Shown here in pieces: positions 1 through 6,904 of a stretch of DNA of 12,865 bases. The stretch's first letter is position 1; each line of letters begins with the position of its first letter. The position numbers were made by a program, and so were the translations under genes. Origin of the DNA: an uncultured Clostridia bacterium (lineage in GTDB: Bacteria; Bacillota; Clostridia; Christensenellales; CAG-138); the NCBI GenBank assembly GCA_937894955.1, contig CALAXO010000082.1:1-12865 (forward strand). The letters are read 5' to 3'. The notes below the pieces were generated by a model. That model searched no databases. It was not told the DNA's origin and saw only the letters and a list, made by a program, of their open reading frames with translations.

Positions 1-2
1 GC

Positions 3-386
3 ACACCGGGCCCCGGAGAGTTCCGCACGTCCGCACCTGTTTCCGGCGCGCCTACTTCGGCACCGGTTACCGATGCACCTAAAACGCAGATACCCGCACC
101 GGCCACAACAACGCCCGGCGGAGGCGGCAGACCGACAAACCCGCCCGCAACACCGACAACGGCTCCTTCAACAGGCGATCCGATCGTTCGCCCCACTCCC
201 GGAGAGGAACCGACGGAACCCATAACGGATTCGCCGACCGATGAACCCGAACCTCCGACGGATGTGCCGACCGATGAACCCGAACCTCCGACGGATGAGC
301 CCGCACCCGAACCGACGGAAGCTCCCACCGAACCGACGGAAGCTCCCACCGAACCTCCCGTGACGCCGGAAGAGCCGGGAGAATGA
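3..386 (+). CDS. 3' end of a Pro/Thr/Glu-rich, probably surface or secreted protein (partial, start outside window)
   Basis: The frame is open from the window edge to a TGA at 384-386, giving about 127 residues with no start codon in the window. The sequence is low complexity and dominated by Pro, Thr, Glu, Asp and Ala. It begins with a TSAPVSGAPTSAPVTDAP-like stretch, has a GGGG run, and ends in acidic repeats such as PTDEPEPPTD and EPTEAPT before PEEPGE. There is no LPXTG motif or membrane segment at the C-terminus. Tails like this are typical linkers or stalks of extracellular proteins in Gram-positive anaerobes. The globular part is not visible, so no function is assigned. The coding sense is inferred from the open frame and codon-periodic repeats; the shorter open frames on the opposite strand are Arg/Phe/Gly-rich shadows of the same repeats. 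Confidence 0.65.
   Translation, partial: TPGPGEFRTSAPVSGAPTSAPVTDAPKTQIPAPATTTPGGGGRPTNPPATPTTAPSTGDPIVRPTPGEEPTEPITDSPTDEPEPPTDVPTDEPEPPTDEPAPEPTEAPTEPTEAPTEPPVTPEEPGE
233..350 (+). repeat. In-frame tandem repeats coding Pro/Glu/Thr units
   Basis: Two exact 31-base copies at 233-263 and 266-296 (33-base period) encode the PTDEPEPPTD unit. They are followed by two exact, directly adjacent 21-base copies at 309-329 and 330-350 encoding EPTEAPT. Both periods are multiples of three, so copy-number change by slippage would keep the reading frame. Identity at the DNA level implies recent duplication. Confidence 0.85.
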
Positions 387-483
387 AATACCGACCTTGA
401 ACAACCGATTGTTATCTGTTTGACCTTTGATTGAAGGTTAATTCTCAACAGTCATTAATAGAATTTCGGAAACGATCGTAAAC

Positions 484-529
484 AACAAAAGACTGCAAAA
501 ACATGTGATGAGTTTTGCAGTCTTTTGTT
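484..529. terminator. Bidirectional hairpin terminator between the PT-rich gene and pyrI
   Basis: A perfect 17-bp inverted repeat (arms 484-500 and 513-529, 12-base loop) has A/T-rich outer ends around a GACTGC core. On the minus strand the second arm ends in TTTTGTT and continues TGTTT, which gives the U-rich tail expected for the end of the pyr operon; pyrI stops at 584. On the plus strand the second arm ends in CTTTTGTT and could also stop transcription from the gene ending at 386. The position between convergent genes supports a shared terminator. Confidence 0.85.
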
Positions 530-583
530 CACTTATTCACCATGATTAGTATTAACATGGTTCAAACTTTCGATGATTAACAG

Positions 584-1003
584 TTAATTTGAAGCTTTAG
601 TGTCGCAGTACATGCAGCGATACTCGCCTTTTTCCGCATCCGTAAGCACAAAAACGTGATGAATTTCCTGTTCGGTGGTGGTAATGCAGCGCGGGTTCTT
701 GCATTTAAGAATGTCAACGATTTTTTCGGGCAGTTCAACATTGCGTTTTTCAAGAACTCTTCCGTCACGGATTACATTTATCGTTGCCGTGGGACAAACG
801 AAGCTCAGAACACCGAGATCGAGATCCTTGTCGGATGCAATTTTGATAATGTCTTTTGTTCCCGTGCGCGTGCTTGCAGCATTGCGTATAATCGCAATCT
901 GACAGTCGAGCTTGTCAAGATTCAACATGTTGTAAATCTGCATGGCCTTGCCTGCGGTGATATGGTCGATAACGATACCGTTTCTGATTGCGTCAATATT
1001 CAT
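584..1003 (-). CDS. pyrI: Aspartate carbamoyltransferase regulatory subunit PyrI
   Basis: This 139-residue protein matches the regulatory chain of class B aspartate transcarbamoylase, which binds nucleotide effectors and bridges catalytic trimers in the cytoplasm. The N-terminal allosteric domain starts with the family-like IRNGIVIDHITAGKA. The C-terminal zinc domain has the four cysteines that contact the catalytic chain: C101-x4-C106 (CKNPRC) and C130-x2-C133 (CMYC). It is somewhat shorter than the roughly 153 residues of E. coli PyrI, mainly at the two ends. The ATG at 1003 is preceded by AAAGGAG at six bases spacing. It lies 34 bases downstream of pyrB and is the last gene of the pyr operon. 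Which nucleotides inhibit or activate it cannot be read from sequence. Confidence 0.97.
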   Translation of the reverse strand: MNIDAIRNGIVIDHITAGKAMQIYNMLNLDKLDCQIAIIRNAASTRTGTKDIIKIASDKDLDLGVLSFVCPTATINVIRDGRVLEKRNVELPEKIVDILKCKNPRCITTTEQEIHHVFVLTDAEKGEYRCMYCDTKASN

Positions 1004-1037
1004 TGTTTGCTCCTTTCAAGATCCAGTTTTCCGTTGT

Positions 1038-1961
1038 TTAGCATTCAACGGTGATGTCAAGCAGTTTCATCATGAGTGCCATACGGATAAATTTGCCGTA
1101 GCGTGCCTGACGGAAATAACACGCGCGCGGGTCGTCATCAACCGCGACGGAAATCTCGTTGACACGGGGCAGGGGATGCAAAACTATAAGGTCCTGCTTC
1201 GCAAGAGCCATTTTTTCCGGCGTAAGAATGTAGCAATCCTTAAGTCGCAGGTAGTCCTCCTCATTGAAGAATCGTTCACGTTGGACTCTCGTCATATAAA
1301 GAACATCAAGCTTGTCCATAACACCGTCAAGAGTTGTGGTTTGCTCATACGGAATACCTTTGTTTTTGATATATGCATTTTTTACGTAGCTCGGAACTTT
1401 CAACTCTTCCGGAGAAATCAAGACGAACTTGATTCCCTCATAGCGGCTCATTGCAGCAATCAGTGAATGCACCGTACGCCCAAACTTCAAATCACCGCAT
1501 ACACCTATTGTGAGATGATCAAAATGACCCTTTTCACGCTTAATTGTCAAAAGGTCGGTGAGAGTTTGTGTCGGATGGTTGTGCCCGCCGTCACCTGCAT
1601 TGATAATCGGGACGGTGGCTTTCGCTGCTGCAACAAGAGGTGCGCCTTCTTTCGGGTGACGCATTGCAATTATATCGGAATAACCGCTTACAACCGCAAC
1701 GGTGTCGCCGACACTTTCGCCCTTTGCAGCGGAACTCGAGCTTGCTTCGGAGAAACCGAGAACTCTTCCGCCGAGTTCAAGCATTGCAGCTTCAAAGGAA
1801 AGACGGGTGCGTGTGCTGGGTTCAAAGAACAGAGTCGCAAGAGTCTTGTACTTGCATGCTTCGCGATAAAGCTCAGGGTGTTCAATGATGTTGTTTGCAA
1901 CTGCAATCATTTCATCAATTTCCGCAGTGGAAAGATCGAGAATGTCGATAAGGTTTTTCAT
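1038..1961 (-). CDS. pyrB: Aspartate carbamoyltransferase catalytic subunit PyrB
   Basis: This enzyme condenses carbamoyl phosphate with aspartate to N-carbamoyl-aspartate, the first committed step of pyrimidine synthesis. At 307 residues it is normal length. The carbamoyl-phosphate site is seen in FFEPSTRTR (S49-T50-R51-T52-R53), the lysine loop SSSSAAKGES (K80), HPTQ (H129, Q132) and HPLPR (262-266). The aspartate side is represented by R162 in FGRTVHS and by TRVQ (R225, Q227). The ATG at 1961 sits one base after the pyrE stop, and its GGAGG lies inside the end of pyrE, so the two genes are probably translationally coupled. PyrI follows, consistent with an allosteric PyrB/PyrI holoenzyme. 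Confidence 0.98.
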   Translation of the reverse strand: MKNLIDILDLSTAEIDEMIAVANNIIEHPELYREACKYKTLATLFFEPSTRTRLSFEAAMLELGGRVLGFSEASSSSAAKGESVGDTVAVVSGYSDIIAMRHPKEGAPLVAAAKATVPIINAGDGGHNHPTQTLTDLLTIKREKGHFDHLTIGVCGDLKFGRTVHSLIAAMSRYEGIKFVLISPEELKVPSYVKNAYIKNKGIPYEQTTTLDGVMDKLDVLYMTRVQRERFFNEEDYLRLKDCYILTPEKMALAKQDLIVLHPLPRVNEISVAVDDDPRACYFRQARYGKFIRMALMMKLLDITVEC

Positions 1962-1962
1962 A

Positions 1963-2631
1963 TTAGTTATTTCCTCCGTTTATCCATGAAATATCTGACG
2001 GGTTGTTGCGAAAAGCAATAAGTCTTGCAATGTCCCCGGGTTTAATGATGTTTTTTTCTGCCGCAACATGTATAACAGTATCAAAATCGGTAAGGCTGAT
2101 GTTTTTAACTTTTGCATCTGCAAGTCTGTCGATTGATTTTTGCATTCCGTATGTAAAAATGCTTACGATGCCGAGCACTTCCGCCCCCGCTTCACGCAAA
2201 GCTTCAATAACATCAATAACGCTGCCGCCTGTTGAAATCAGATCTTCAATCACAACAACTTTTTGCCCTGCTTCAAGCTTGCCCTCAATTTGATTGCCCC
2301 TGCCGTGATCCTTGGCGGAACTGCGAACGTAACCCATGGGCAACCCCAGAATATGCCCCGTTATTGCAGCATGTGCAATTCCGGCCGTGCTTGTTCCCAT
2401 AAGAACCTCTGCATCGCGATAATCGGTGCGTATTATTTCTGCAAGAGAGTTTTCAATGTTGTTTCGAACATCGGGTGCTGTCAAAGTCAATCTGTTATCG
2501 CAATAAATCGGGCTTTTAATTCCGCTTGCCCATGTGAACGGCTTGTCCGGACTCAGAAAAACTGCTCCGATTGATAGCAGCTCGTCCGCAACTACAGCTG
2601 CCCTGTTTGTGCAATCCGTTTTTTTATTCAT
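1963..2631 (-). CDS. pyrE: Orotate phosphoribosyltransferase PyrE
   Basis: This enzyme converts orotate and PRPP to orotidine 5'-monophosphate. The 222-residue protein has the diagnostic PRPP-binding motif VVVIEDLISTGGS at about 125-137, preceded by the flexible catalytic loop around K107-DHGRGN (H109, R111). An orotate-binding region is seen near FTWASGIKSPIYCDNR (32-47). The ATG at 2631 is preceded by AGGAAAGGA, about 12 bases upstream of the start, slightly long. It is separated from pyrF by 60 bases, which include an inverted repeat, and is coupled to pyrB downstream. Length and motifs fit the family, and no anomaly is visible. Confidence 0.97.
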   Translation of the reverse strand: MNKKTDCTNRAAVVADELLSIGAVFLSPDKPFTWASGIKSPIYCDNRLTLTAPDVRNNIENSLAEIIRTDYRDAEVLMGTSTAGIAHAAITGHILGLPMGYVRSSAKDHGRGNQIEGKLEAGQKVVVIEDLISTGGSVIDVIEALREAGAEVLGIVSIFTYGMQKSIDRLADAKVKNISLTDFDTVIHVAAEKNIIKPGDIARLIAFRNNPSDISWINGGNN

Positions 2632-2682
2632 GTGAATAAATTGTCCTTTCCTGTCAGTGTATATTGGGTTTAAGAGTAATAC

Positions 2683-2713
2683 CTGCCGACTTTATAAAAC
2701 ATCGGTTCGGCAG
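2683..2713 (-). other. Intercistronic hairpin at the pyrF stop codon
   Basis: CTGCCGA at 2683-2689 and TCGGCAG at 2707-2713 form a perfect 7-bp inverted repeat with a 17-base loop that includes the pyrF stop codon (2692-2694). There is no T-run after it on the minus strand, so it is not a standard terminator. It may be a processing or stability element between pyrF and pyrE, or chance. Confidence 0.35.
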
Positions 2714-3405
2714 ACAAAATCGTTCAGGCAGCGTTCATATGCCGCAACCGGGTTCGCTGCGGCGGTAATCGGCCGACCCACAACAATGTAATCCGATCCG
2801 AGTGATTTGGCATCCGCGGGTGTTGCAACACGCTTTTGATCTCCGACCGCGCCATCCGCAAAGCGCACTCCGGGAGTAACTGTCAGAAAACCATTTCCGC
2901 AGGCAGCGTGAATTTTTTCTGATTCAAGCGGAGAACAGACAACTCCGTCCAACCCCGCAATTTCAGCATTTTTTGCGTAACATGCCACAACTTCGTCCAT
3001 CGGCTTATCAATAAGCAGTTCTTTTTTTAAACTGTTCGAGTCGGTTGAAGTAAGCTGAGTTACCGCAATCAAAAGCGGGCGTGTTCCGTCTTCGCGTGTC
3101 AAGCCTTCTTTTGCCGCCTGCATCATTGCAATCGTGCCGCCTGCATGAACGTTACACATGTCAATATCAAGTGCGGACAGAACACGCATTGTTTTTTTGA
3201 CGGTGTTTGGAATATCGTGAAGTTTAAGATCAAGGAAAATCTTGTGTCCGCGCCGTTTAAGCTCGCGAACAATATCCGCGCCTTCGGCATAAAAGAGTTC
3301 CATACCGATTTTAATAAAAGGCTTTCTGTCCGTAAATGCGGAAAGGAAATCCAGCACTTCAGTTTTTTCTGCAAAATCGCAGGCAATGATTACGTCTTTA
3401 CCCAT
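2692..3405 (-). CDS. pyrF: Orotidine 5'-phosphate decarboxylase PyrF
   Basis: This enzyme decarboxylates OMP to UMP, the last step of the pathway. From the ATG at 3405 the protein has 237 residues, normal for the short bacterial form. The catalytic Asp/Lys array is visible: D10 (IACDF), K32 (FIKIGMEL) and DLKLHD (D59, K61, D64). The C-terminal phosphate-binding part reads GVRFADG and IVVGRPIT. The frame extends nine codons further upstream, but the 3405 start is chosen because GGAGGA lies seven bases before it and the conserved MGKDVIIACDF begins there. The start overlaps the pyrD stop (3398-3400), which suggests translational coupling. Confidence 0.97.
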   Translation of the reverse strand: MGKDVIIACDFAEKTEVLDFLSAFTDRKPFIKIGMELFYAEGADIVRELKRRGHKIFLDLKLHDIPNTVKKTMRVLSALDIDMCNVHAGGTIAMMQAAKEGLTREDGTRPLLIAVTQLTSTDSNSLKKELLIDKPMDEVVACYAKNAEIAGLDGVVCSPLESEKIHAACGNGFLTVTPGVRFADGAVGDQKRVATPADAKSLGSDYIVVGRPITAAANPVAAYERCLNDFVCRTDVL

Positions 3406-4393
3406 TATGTGCTCCTCCGATGATATCTTCAAGTTTATTTATTCCGTATTTTTTCATTGTTGACGGCAGCTCACGAATTATATCGCGGCATATATAAGGT
3501 TCGATAAGGTTGGCTGCACCGATTTGGACTGCGGCGGCACCTGCAAGCATCATTTCAAGCACATCATCTGCGCTTGACACCCCGCCTATGCCCATTATCG
3601 GGATTTTCACCGCTTCATAAACATCATAAACCGTTTTCAATGCAACGGGAAAAATCGCACTGCCCGAAAAACCGCCTTTTTTGTTTGCAATTACAGGTGT
3701 TCGCCTGTGCAAATCGATTCGCATCCCCATGAGTGTGTTGATAAGGCTGAGTCCGTCCGCACCGGCATCTTCGCAGGCTTTTGCAATGGACACAATATCC
3801 GTAACATTCGGACTGAGTTTAATAAATATCGGTTTTTGTGCAACGGTTTTGACTGCTTTTGTAACTTCGGCGGCAGCATCGCATGTTGTTCCGAAACTCA
3901 TTCCGCCGTTGTGAACATTCGGACAGCTGATATTGACTTCAATAATGCCGACTTGCTCGCATTCGTTGAAACGTGCCGCGACCTCCGCATACTCATGTAT
4001 TGAAAATCCGCTGACGTTGGCGATAACCTTCTTCGAAAAGCATCTTTTAAGCCTTGGAAGCTCGCTGTTTATCACCGCATCAACTCCGGGATTTTGCAAG
4101 CCGATGGAGTTGATTATGCCCGCCGGACATTCTGCGATTCGCGGAGTGGGATTGCCGAAACGTGGTTCAAGTGTTGTTCCTTTAAATGAAAACGTGCCGA
4201 GACAATTGATGTCGTAAAGCTCCGCAAACTCGTAACCGTAGCCGAATGTTCCGCTTGCGGGAATGACAGGATTGTCAAGCAGCCAATTTCCGAGACGAAC
4301 TTTGAGTGCATCACCGCTCGGAAGCTCATTCGTTACAGGGAATTCGTTAAATTTTATATTCATTCCATCCTGCATTTTGCTGTTAATCACCAT
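3398..4393 (-). CDS. pyrD: Dihydroorotate dehydrogenase B catalytic subunit PyrD
   Basis: This FMN subunit of the heterotetrameric NAD-dependent dihydroorotate dehydrogenase oxidises dihydroorotate to orotate and passes electrons to PyrK. With the ATG at 4393 it has 331 residues. The family core starts at about residue 30 (VRLGNWLLDNPVIPASGTFG). FMN and substrate motifs include FSFKGTT (K71), NSIGLQNPG, EVNISCPN with catalytic C157, FIKLSPN (K192) and GIGGVSSADD (268-277). AGGAGG lies only four bases before this ATG; a GTG at 4390 would have better spacing, and an internal ATG at 4363 is also possible, so the first about 10 residues are uncertain. The about 20-residue N-terminal extension relative to the usual start is unusual but minor. 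The start overlaps the pyrK stop. Confidence 0.95.
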   Translation of the reverse strand: MVINSKMQDGMNIKFNEFPVTNELPSGDALKVRLGNWLLDNPVIPASGTFGYGYEFAELYDINCLGTFSFKGTTLEPRFGNPTPRIAECPAGIINSIGLQNPGVDAVINSELPRLKRCFSKKVIANVSGFSIHEYAEVAARFNECEQVGIIEVNISCPNVHNGGMSFGTTCDAAAEVTKAVKTVAQKPIFIKLSPNVTDIVSIAKACEDAGADGLSLINTLMGMRIDLHRRTPVIANKKGGFSGSAIFPVALKTVYDVYEAVKIPIMGIGGVSSADDVLEMMLAGAAAVQIGAANLIEPYICRDIIRELPSTMKKYGINKLEDIIGGAHNG

Positions 4394-5151
4394 ATTACCT
4401 CCTCGGAGACCAAAACGGGGCCGTCTTTGCAGATTCTCTTCGAACCGTATTTTGTTTTGCAGCTGCAACCCATACAGGTGCCGAAGCCGCAGCCCATGCG
4501 TTCCTCAAAACTCAGCTGCCCGATTGTTTCCGCAATATCGAACACGGCCTTCAGCATCGGCTCCGGTCCGCACGCACAATAATCAGTATAAGCAGTGATG
4601 CCGTCATTGCTTTCGGCATTAAAACAGCGCATTGCATCGGTAACAAACCCTTTAACTCCGCGGCTTCCGTCCGCTGTTGCAGCAATTATCCTTGCTCCGA
4701 TTTTTTTAAATTCATCTTCAAAAAAACATTCGTCAAACGTGTTGAAACCCACTATAACCATCGGTATTTTTCCTTCCGAAATCAGCTGCTTTGCAAGCAG
4801 GAACATCGGAGGGACACCTGCACCGCCGCCTATAAGGAGCGGGTGCTCACCGCAGAGTGAAGTATCATAACCGTTTCCGAGACCAACCAAAACATCCAGC
4901 TGTTCATTCATAGGCAGGCGGCTCATGAACTCCGTGCCTTTGCCGACAACTTTGTAAACAATCGTGAGCGTGTTTTCACTCCGGTTGATATCGCAGACGG
5001 AAATCGGACGCCGCAGGAAAAAGCCTTTAAGCTTTATGTTCACAAATTGTCCGGGTCGATTTATTGACGATACGTCACCCGAAAGTACCATTTTATATGT
5101 ATTACGTGCTATGCACTCATTTGAAACAATTCGAAACAGTGATTGAATCAT
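4387..5151 (-). CDS. pyrK: Dihydroorotate dehydrogenase electron-transfer subunit PyrK
   Basis: This FAD and [2Fe-2S] subunit links PyrD to NAD+. The 254-residue protein has a ferredoxin-reductase-like fold: the FAD motif RRPIS (47-51), the nucleotide-binding GGGAGVPPM (108-116) and CACGPEPML (192-200). A C-terminal iron-sulfur motif follows, C221-x4-C226-x2-C229-x11-C241 (GCGFGTCMGCSC...ICKDGP). A TTG two codons upstream is in frame, but the ATG at 5151 is preferred because AGAAGGGA lies about eight bases before it. Its presence next to pyrD identifies the dehydrogenase as the 1B type, which uses NAD+ rather than fumarate or quinone. Confidence 0.97.
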   Translation of the reverse strand: MIQSLFRIVSNECIARNTYKMVLSGDVSSINRPGQFVNIKLKGFFLRRPISVCDINRSENTLTIVYKVVGKGTEFMSRLPMNEQLDVLVGLGNGYDTSLCGEHPLLIGGGAGVPPMFLLAKQLISEGKIPMVIVGFNTFDECFFEDEFKKIGARIIAATADGSRGVKGFVTDAMRCFNAESNDGITAYTDYCACGPEPMLKAVFDIAETIGQLSFEERMGCGFGTCMGCSCKTKYGSKRICKDGPVLVSEEVIW

Positions 5152-5236
5152 GTTCAAGTTCCCTTCTTATGTTCAGTGTTCGTTAACCGGACTGTCGCCG
5201 ATTAATCAGGCCGTTATGCCGAAAGCACATTACTCC

Positions 5237-6502
5237 TCAATTAACCTTCGCTTCCTTAACTGTTTTCCCATTGCCGGTTGTTTTTATACATTTGCCGAAA
5301 ACCTGCATGCCGACAAAGGGAGAGGCTTTCCCGAGAGACAGAAACTCGGCGGAATCAACGATATATGGGGTAGAGATTTCAAATTCGGCAGTACTGTTTC
5401 CGATATCTATACCGAACCTGTGGGCGGGTGCGATGCTCATCAGTTCAACAAGTTTATTCAGCGACAGTATTCCGCTGCGCACAAGCCGAGTGTACAGCAC
5501 GGGAAATGCGGTTTCAAGTCCCACGATTCCATTCAAACTGCTGCGCAGTCCGCCAGATTTTTCTTTTTCGGAATGCGGCGCATGGTCGGTTGCGATCATG
5601 TCAATTGTGCCGTCAAGTATGCCTTCGATGAGCGCAGCTTTGTCCGCTTCGGAACGAATCGGAGGGTTCATTTTGAAGTTCCCGCTGTCGGCGAGATCAT
5701 CATCACACAGCGCCAGATAATGCGGTGCGGTTTCACATGTTATATCGAGGCCTTCAGCTTTTGCCTTCCGGATGAGATTAACGGACTCCTTTGTCGAAAC
5801 ATGGCAAACATGGTATGAGCATCCGCTCTTACGGACAAGCTCGATATCTCGTGCAATGGGGTGCCATTCGCTTTCACTGCATATTCCGGGCAGGGAATGC
5901 CTTTCGGCGTAGTTCCCGTTATGAATACATCCACCGCGAACAAGACTGTTGTCTTCGCAGTGAGCAGCAATAATCTTGTGAAGTCTTTTTGCCTTTTTCA
6001 TTGCTGCAAGCATAATTTCTTCATTCTGAACGCCTTTTCCGTCATCCGAAAAAGCAACGACATACGGGGCAAGTGCGTCCATATCGGAAAGTTCCCTGCC
6101 GTTTTCGCCGATTGTTATTGCGCCGTACGGATAGACGGGAATGCAGGCATCACGACGAATAATTTCGAGTTGTTTTTCAAGGTGTTCGATGCTGTCAGGC
6201 ACCGGATCAAGGTTCGGCATGGTGCAAATTGCAGCATACCCTCCGTTTGCGGCAGCGAGCGTTCCCGTTTTGATGGTTTCTTTATATGAAAAACCCGGTT
6301 CGCGAAGATGAACATGAACATCAACGAAGCCGGGAACAAGAACAGTATTCGAAGAAGTATTGGATTTTTTTTCTGAATGAATATCGAAAGGAGAAAATGA
6401 ACTCGAATACGTATCCGATTTCGAATGGAAAATGCTGCAGCGGTCAATTCTGTTGCTTGGATATTCAGCGTTTTTTCGCAAAATTTTGTTTTCAGACAGC
6501 AT
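5237..6502 (-). CDS. pyrC: Dihydroorotase PyrC (class I, amidohydrolase family), with unusual N-terminus
   Basis: This zinc enzyme cyclises carbamoyl-aspartate to dihydroorotate. From the ATG at 6502 it has 421 residues, normal for class I. Metal and substrate motifs are complete: PGFVDVHVHLREPG with H63 and H65, the MPNLDPVPDS loop, AAHCED, CHVSTKES, CETAPHYL, and ATDHAPHSEKEK. The start is set by AAGGAGG (6511-6517) eight bases upstream; an in-frame GTG at 6562 lies inside the leader terminator and has no such site. Residues 1-55 are Ser/Lys/Asn-rich and do not show the usual LIKNGxVIDP...DILIEDGKI pattern, while the C-terminal FLSLGKASPFVG segment is kept. It is the first gene of the operon, with 85 bases before pyrK. 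Confidence 0.95.
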   Translation of the reverse strand: MLSENKILRKNAEYPSNRIDRCSIFHSKSDTYSSSFSPFDIHSEKKSNTSSNTVLVPGFVDVHVHLREPGFSYKETIKTGTLAAANGGYAAICTMPNLDPVPDSIEHLEKQLEIIRRDACIPVYPYGAITIGENGRELSDMDALAPYVVAFSDDGKGVQNEEIMLAAMKKAKRLHKIIAAHCEDNSLVRGGCIHNGNYAERHSLPGICSESEWHPIARDIELVRKSGCSYHVCHVSTKESVNLIRKAKAEGLDITCETAPHYLALCDDDLADSGNFKMNPPIRSEADKAALIEGILDGTIDMIATDHAPHSEKEKSGGLRSSLNGIVGLETAFPVLYTRLVRSGILSLNKLVELMSIAPAHRFGIDIGNSTAEFEISTPYIVDSAEFLSLGKASPFVGMQVFGKCIKTTGNGKTVKEAKVN

Positions 6503-6530
6503 TTGGTGTGCCTCCTTCGGTTTTTGCAAG

Positions 6531-6557
6531 AAAAAATCCTGACGCATGCGGCAGGAC
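6531..6557 (-). terminator. Leader (attenuator) terminator upstream of pyrC
   Basis: On the minus strand TCCTG (6556-6552) pairs with CAGGA (6541-6537) around a CGCATGCG core and is followed directly by TTTTTT (6536-6531). This is an intrinsic terminator located before the pyrC ribosome site (6511-6517) and after the pyr promoter. It therefore stops transcription before the operon rather than after a gene. With the PyrR-type hairpin upstream it forms the expected attenuator pair. A candidate competing pairing is CGGCA (6622-6618) with TGCCG (6553-6549), which would sequester the left arm; this is inference. Confidence 0.75.
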
Positions 6558-6638
6558 AGCACAATTTAAACTCACGAATTCACACTGAAAACGCAGAGAA
6601 TATTGAGTTGCAAATCTTGCCGACATCAAGGTGTCAAT

Positions 6639-6656
6639 GCGACCTCACCGGATCGC
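6639..6656 (-). promoter_or_regulatory. PyrR-binding RNA hairpin in the pyr operon leader
   Basis: The minus-strand RNA has GCGA-UCCGGUGAGG-UCGC. This matches the known PyrR-binding loop consensus ARUCCNGNGAGGYU, with the hexaloop CGGUGA fitting CNGNGA. The two consensus deviations, G for the first A and C for the last U, form a compensatory G-C pair in the stem. In Bacillus, UMP-bound PyrR stabilises this hairpin, which blocks an antiterminator and lets a downstream terminator form. Here the hairpin lies about 10-27 bases after the predicted transcription start and about 80 bases before the leader terminator, the expected arrangement. The pyrR gene itself is not in the window. Confidence 0.8.
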
Positions 6657-6672
6657 CTTAAAGATCGGAGTT

Positions 6673-6701
6673 ATTTTATCAGGCTCACAGGCGGCTGTCA
6701 A
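6673..6701 (-). promoter_or_regulatory. Promoter of the pyr operon
   Basis: On the minus strand TTGACA (6701-6696), a 17-base spacer and TAAAAT (6678-6673) are present, with TGA immediately before the -10 (extended -10). This is a near-consensus housekeeping promoter. The predicted start at about 6665-6667 leaves a leader of about 164 nt ahead of pyrC, which contains the PyrR hairpin and terminator. Confidence 0.8.
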
Positions 6702-6904
6702 GGTATTCGATGAAGTATATTGCAGTCGCTGAAAAACGGAACCGGAATTATTTTGACAGAACTTTGCCCGGCAGCTGCCGTTACTAAAACTATAATAATA
6801 ATTGTCACAACTAAGCTCAAAAACAGCGGTCTGCTGTTTATAGAAATAAGCAGGTGACATTTTAACCGACAATCAGATAAAAAATTGAAGTAGGATTCAA
6901 GGCA

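Noticed and set aside
79..404. Minus-strand frames rich in Arg, Phe and Gly opposite the PT-rich tail
   Set aside because: They mirror the repeat structure of the plus-strand frame, have no ribosome site, and their composition is an artefact of complementing Pro/Glu/Thr codons.
942..2021. Long plus-strand frames opposite pyrB and pyrE (174 and 184 codons)
   Set aside because: They lie entirely antisense to clearly identified enzymes, lack family motifs and have no promoter or ribosome site.
5183..5230. 15-codon minus-strand frame between pyrC and pyrK, after GAGGAG
   Set aside because: The ATG is only two bases from the purine-rich site, the peptide shows no pattern, and the 85-base gap needs no gene. 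Chance is more likely.
5150..5818. 222-codon plus-strand frame opposite pyrC
   Set aside because: Antisense shadow of the dihydroorotase gene. The minus-strand frame carries all catalytic motifs and this one carries none.
6753..6796. Consensus TTGACA (6753-6758) and TATAAT (6791-6796) on the plus strand
   Set aside because: The spacing is 32 bases, far from the usual 16-18, and no partner element exists at the correct distance for either box.
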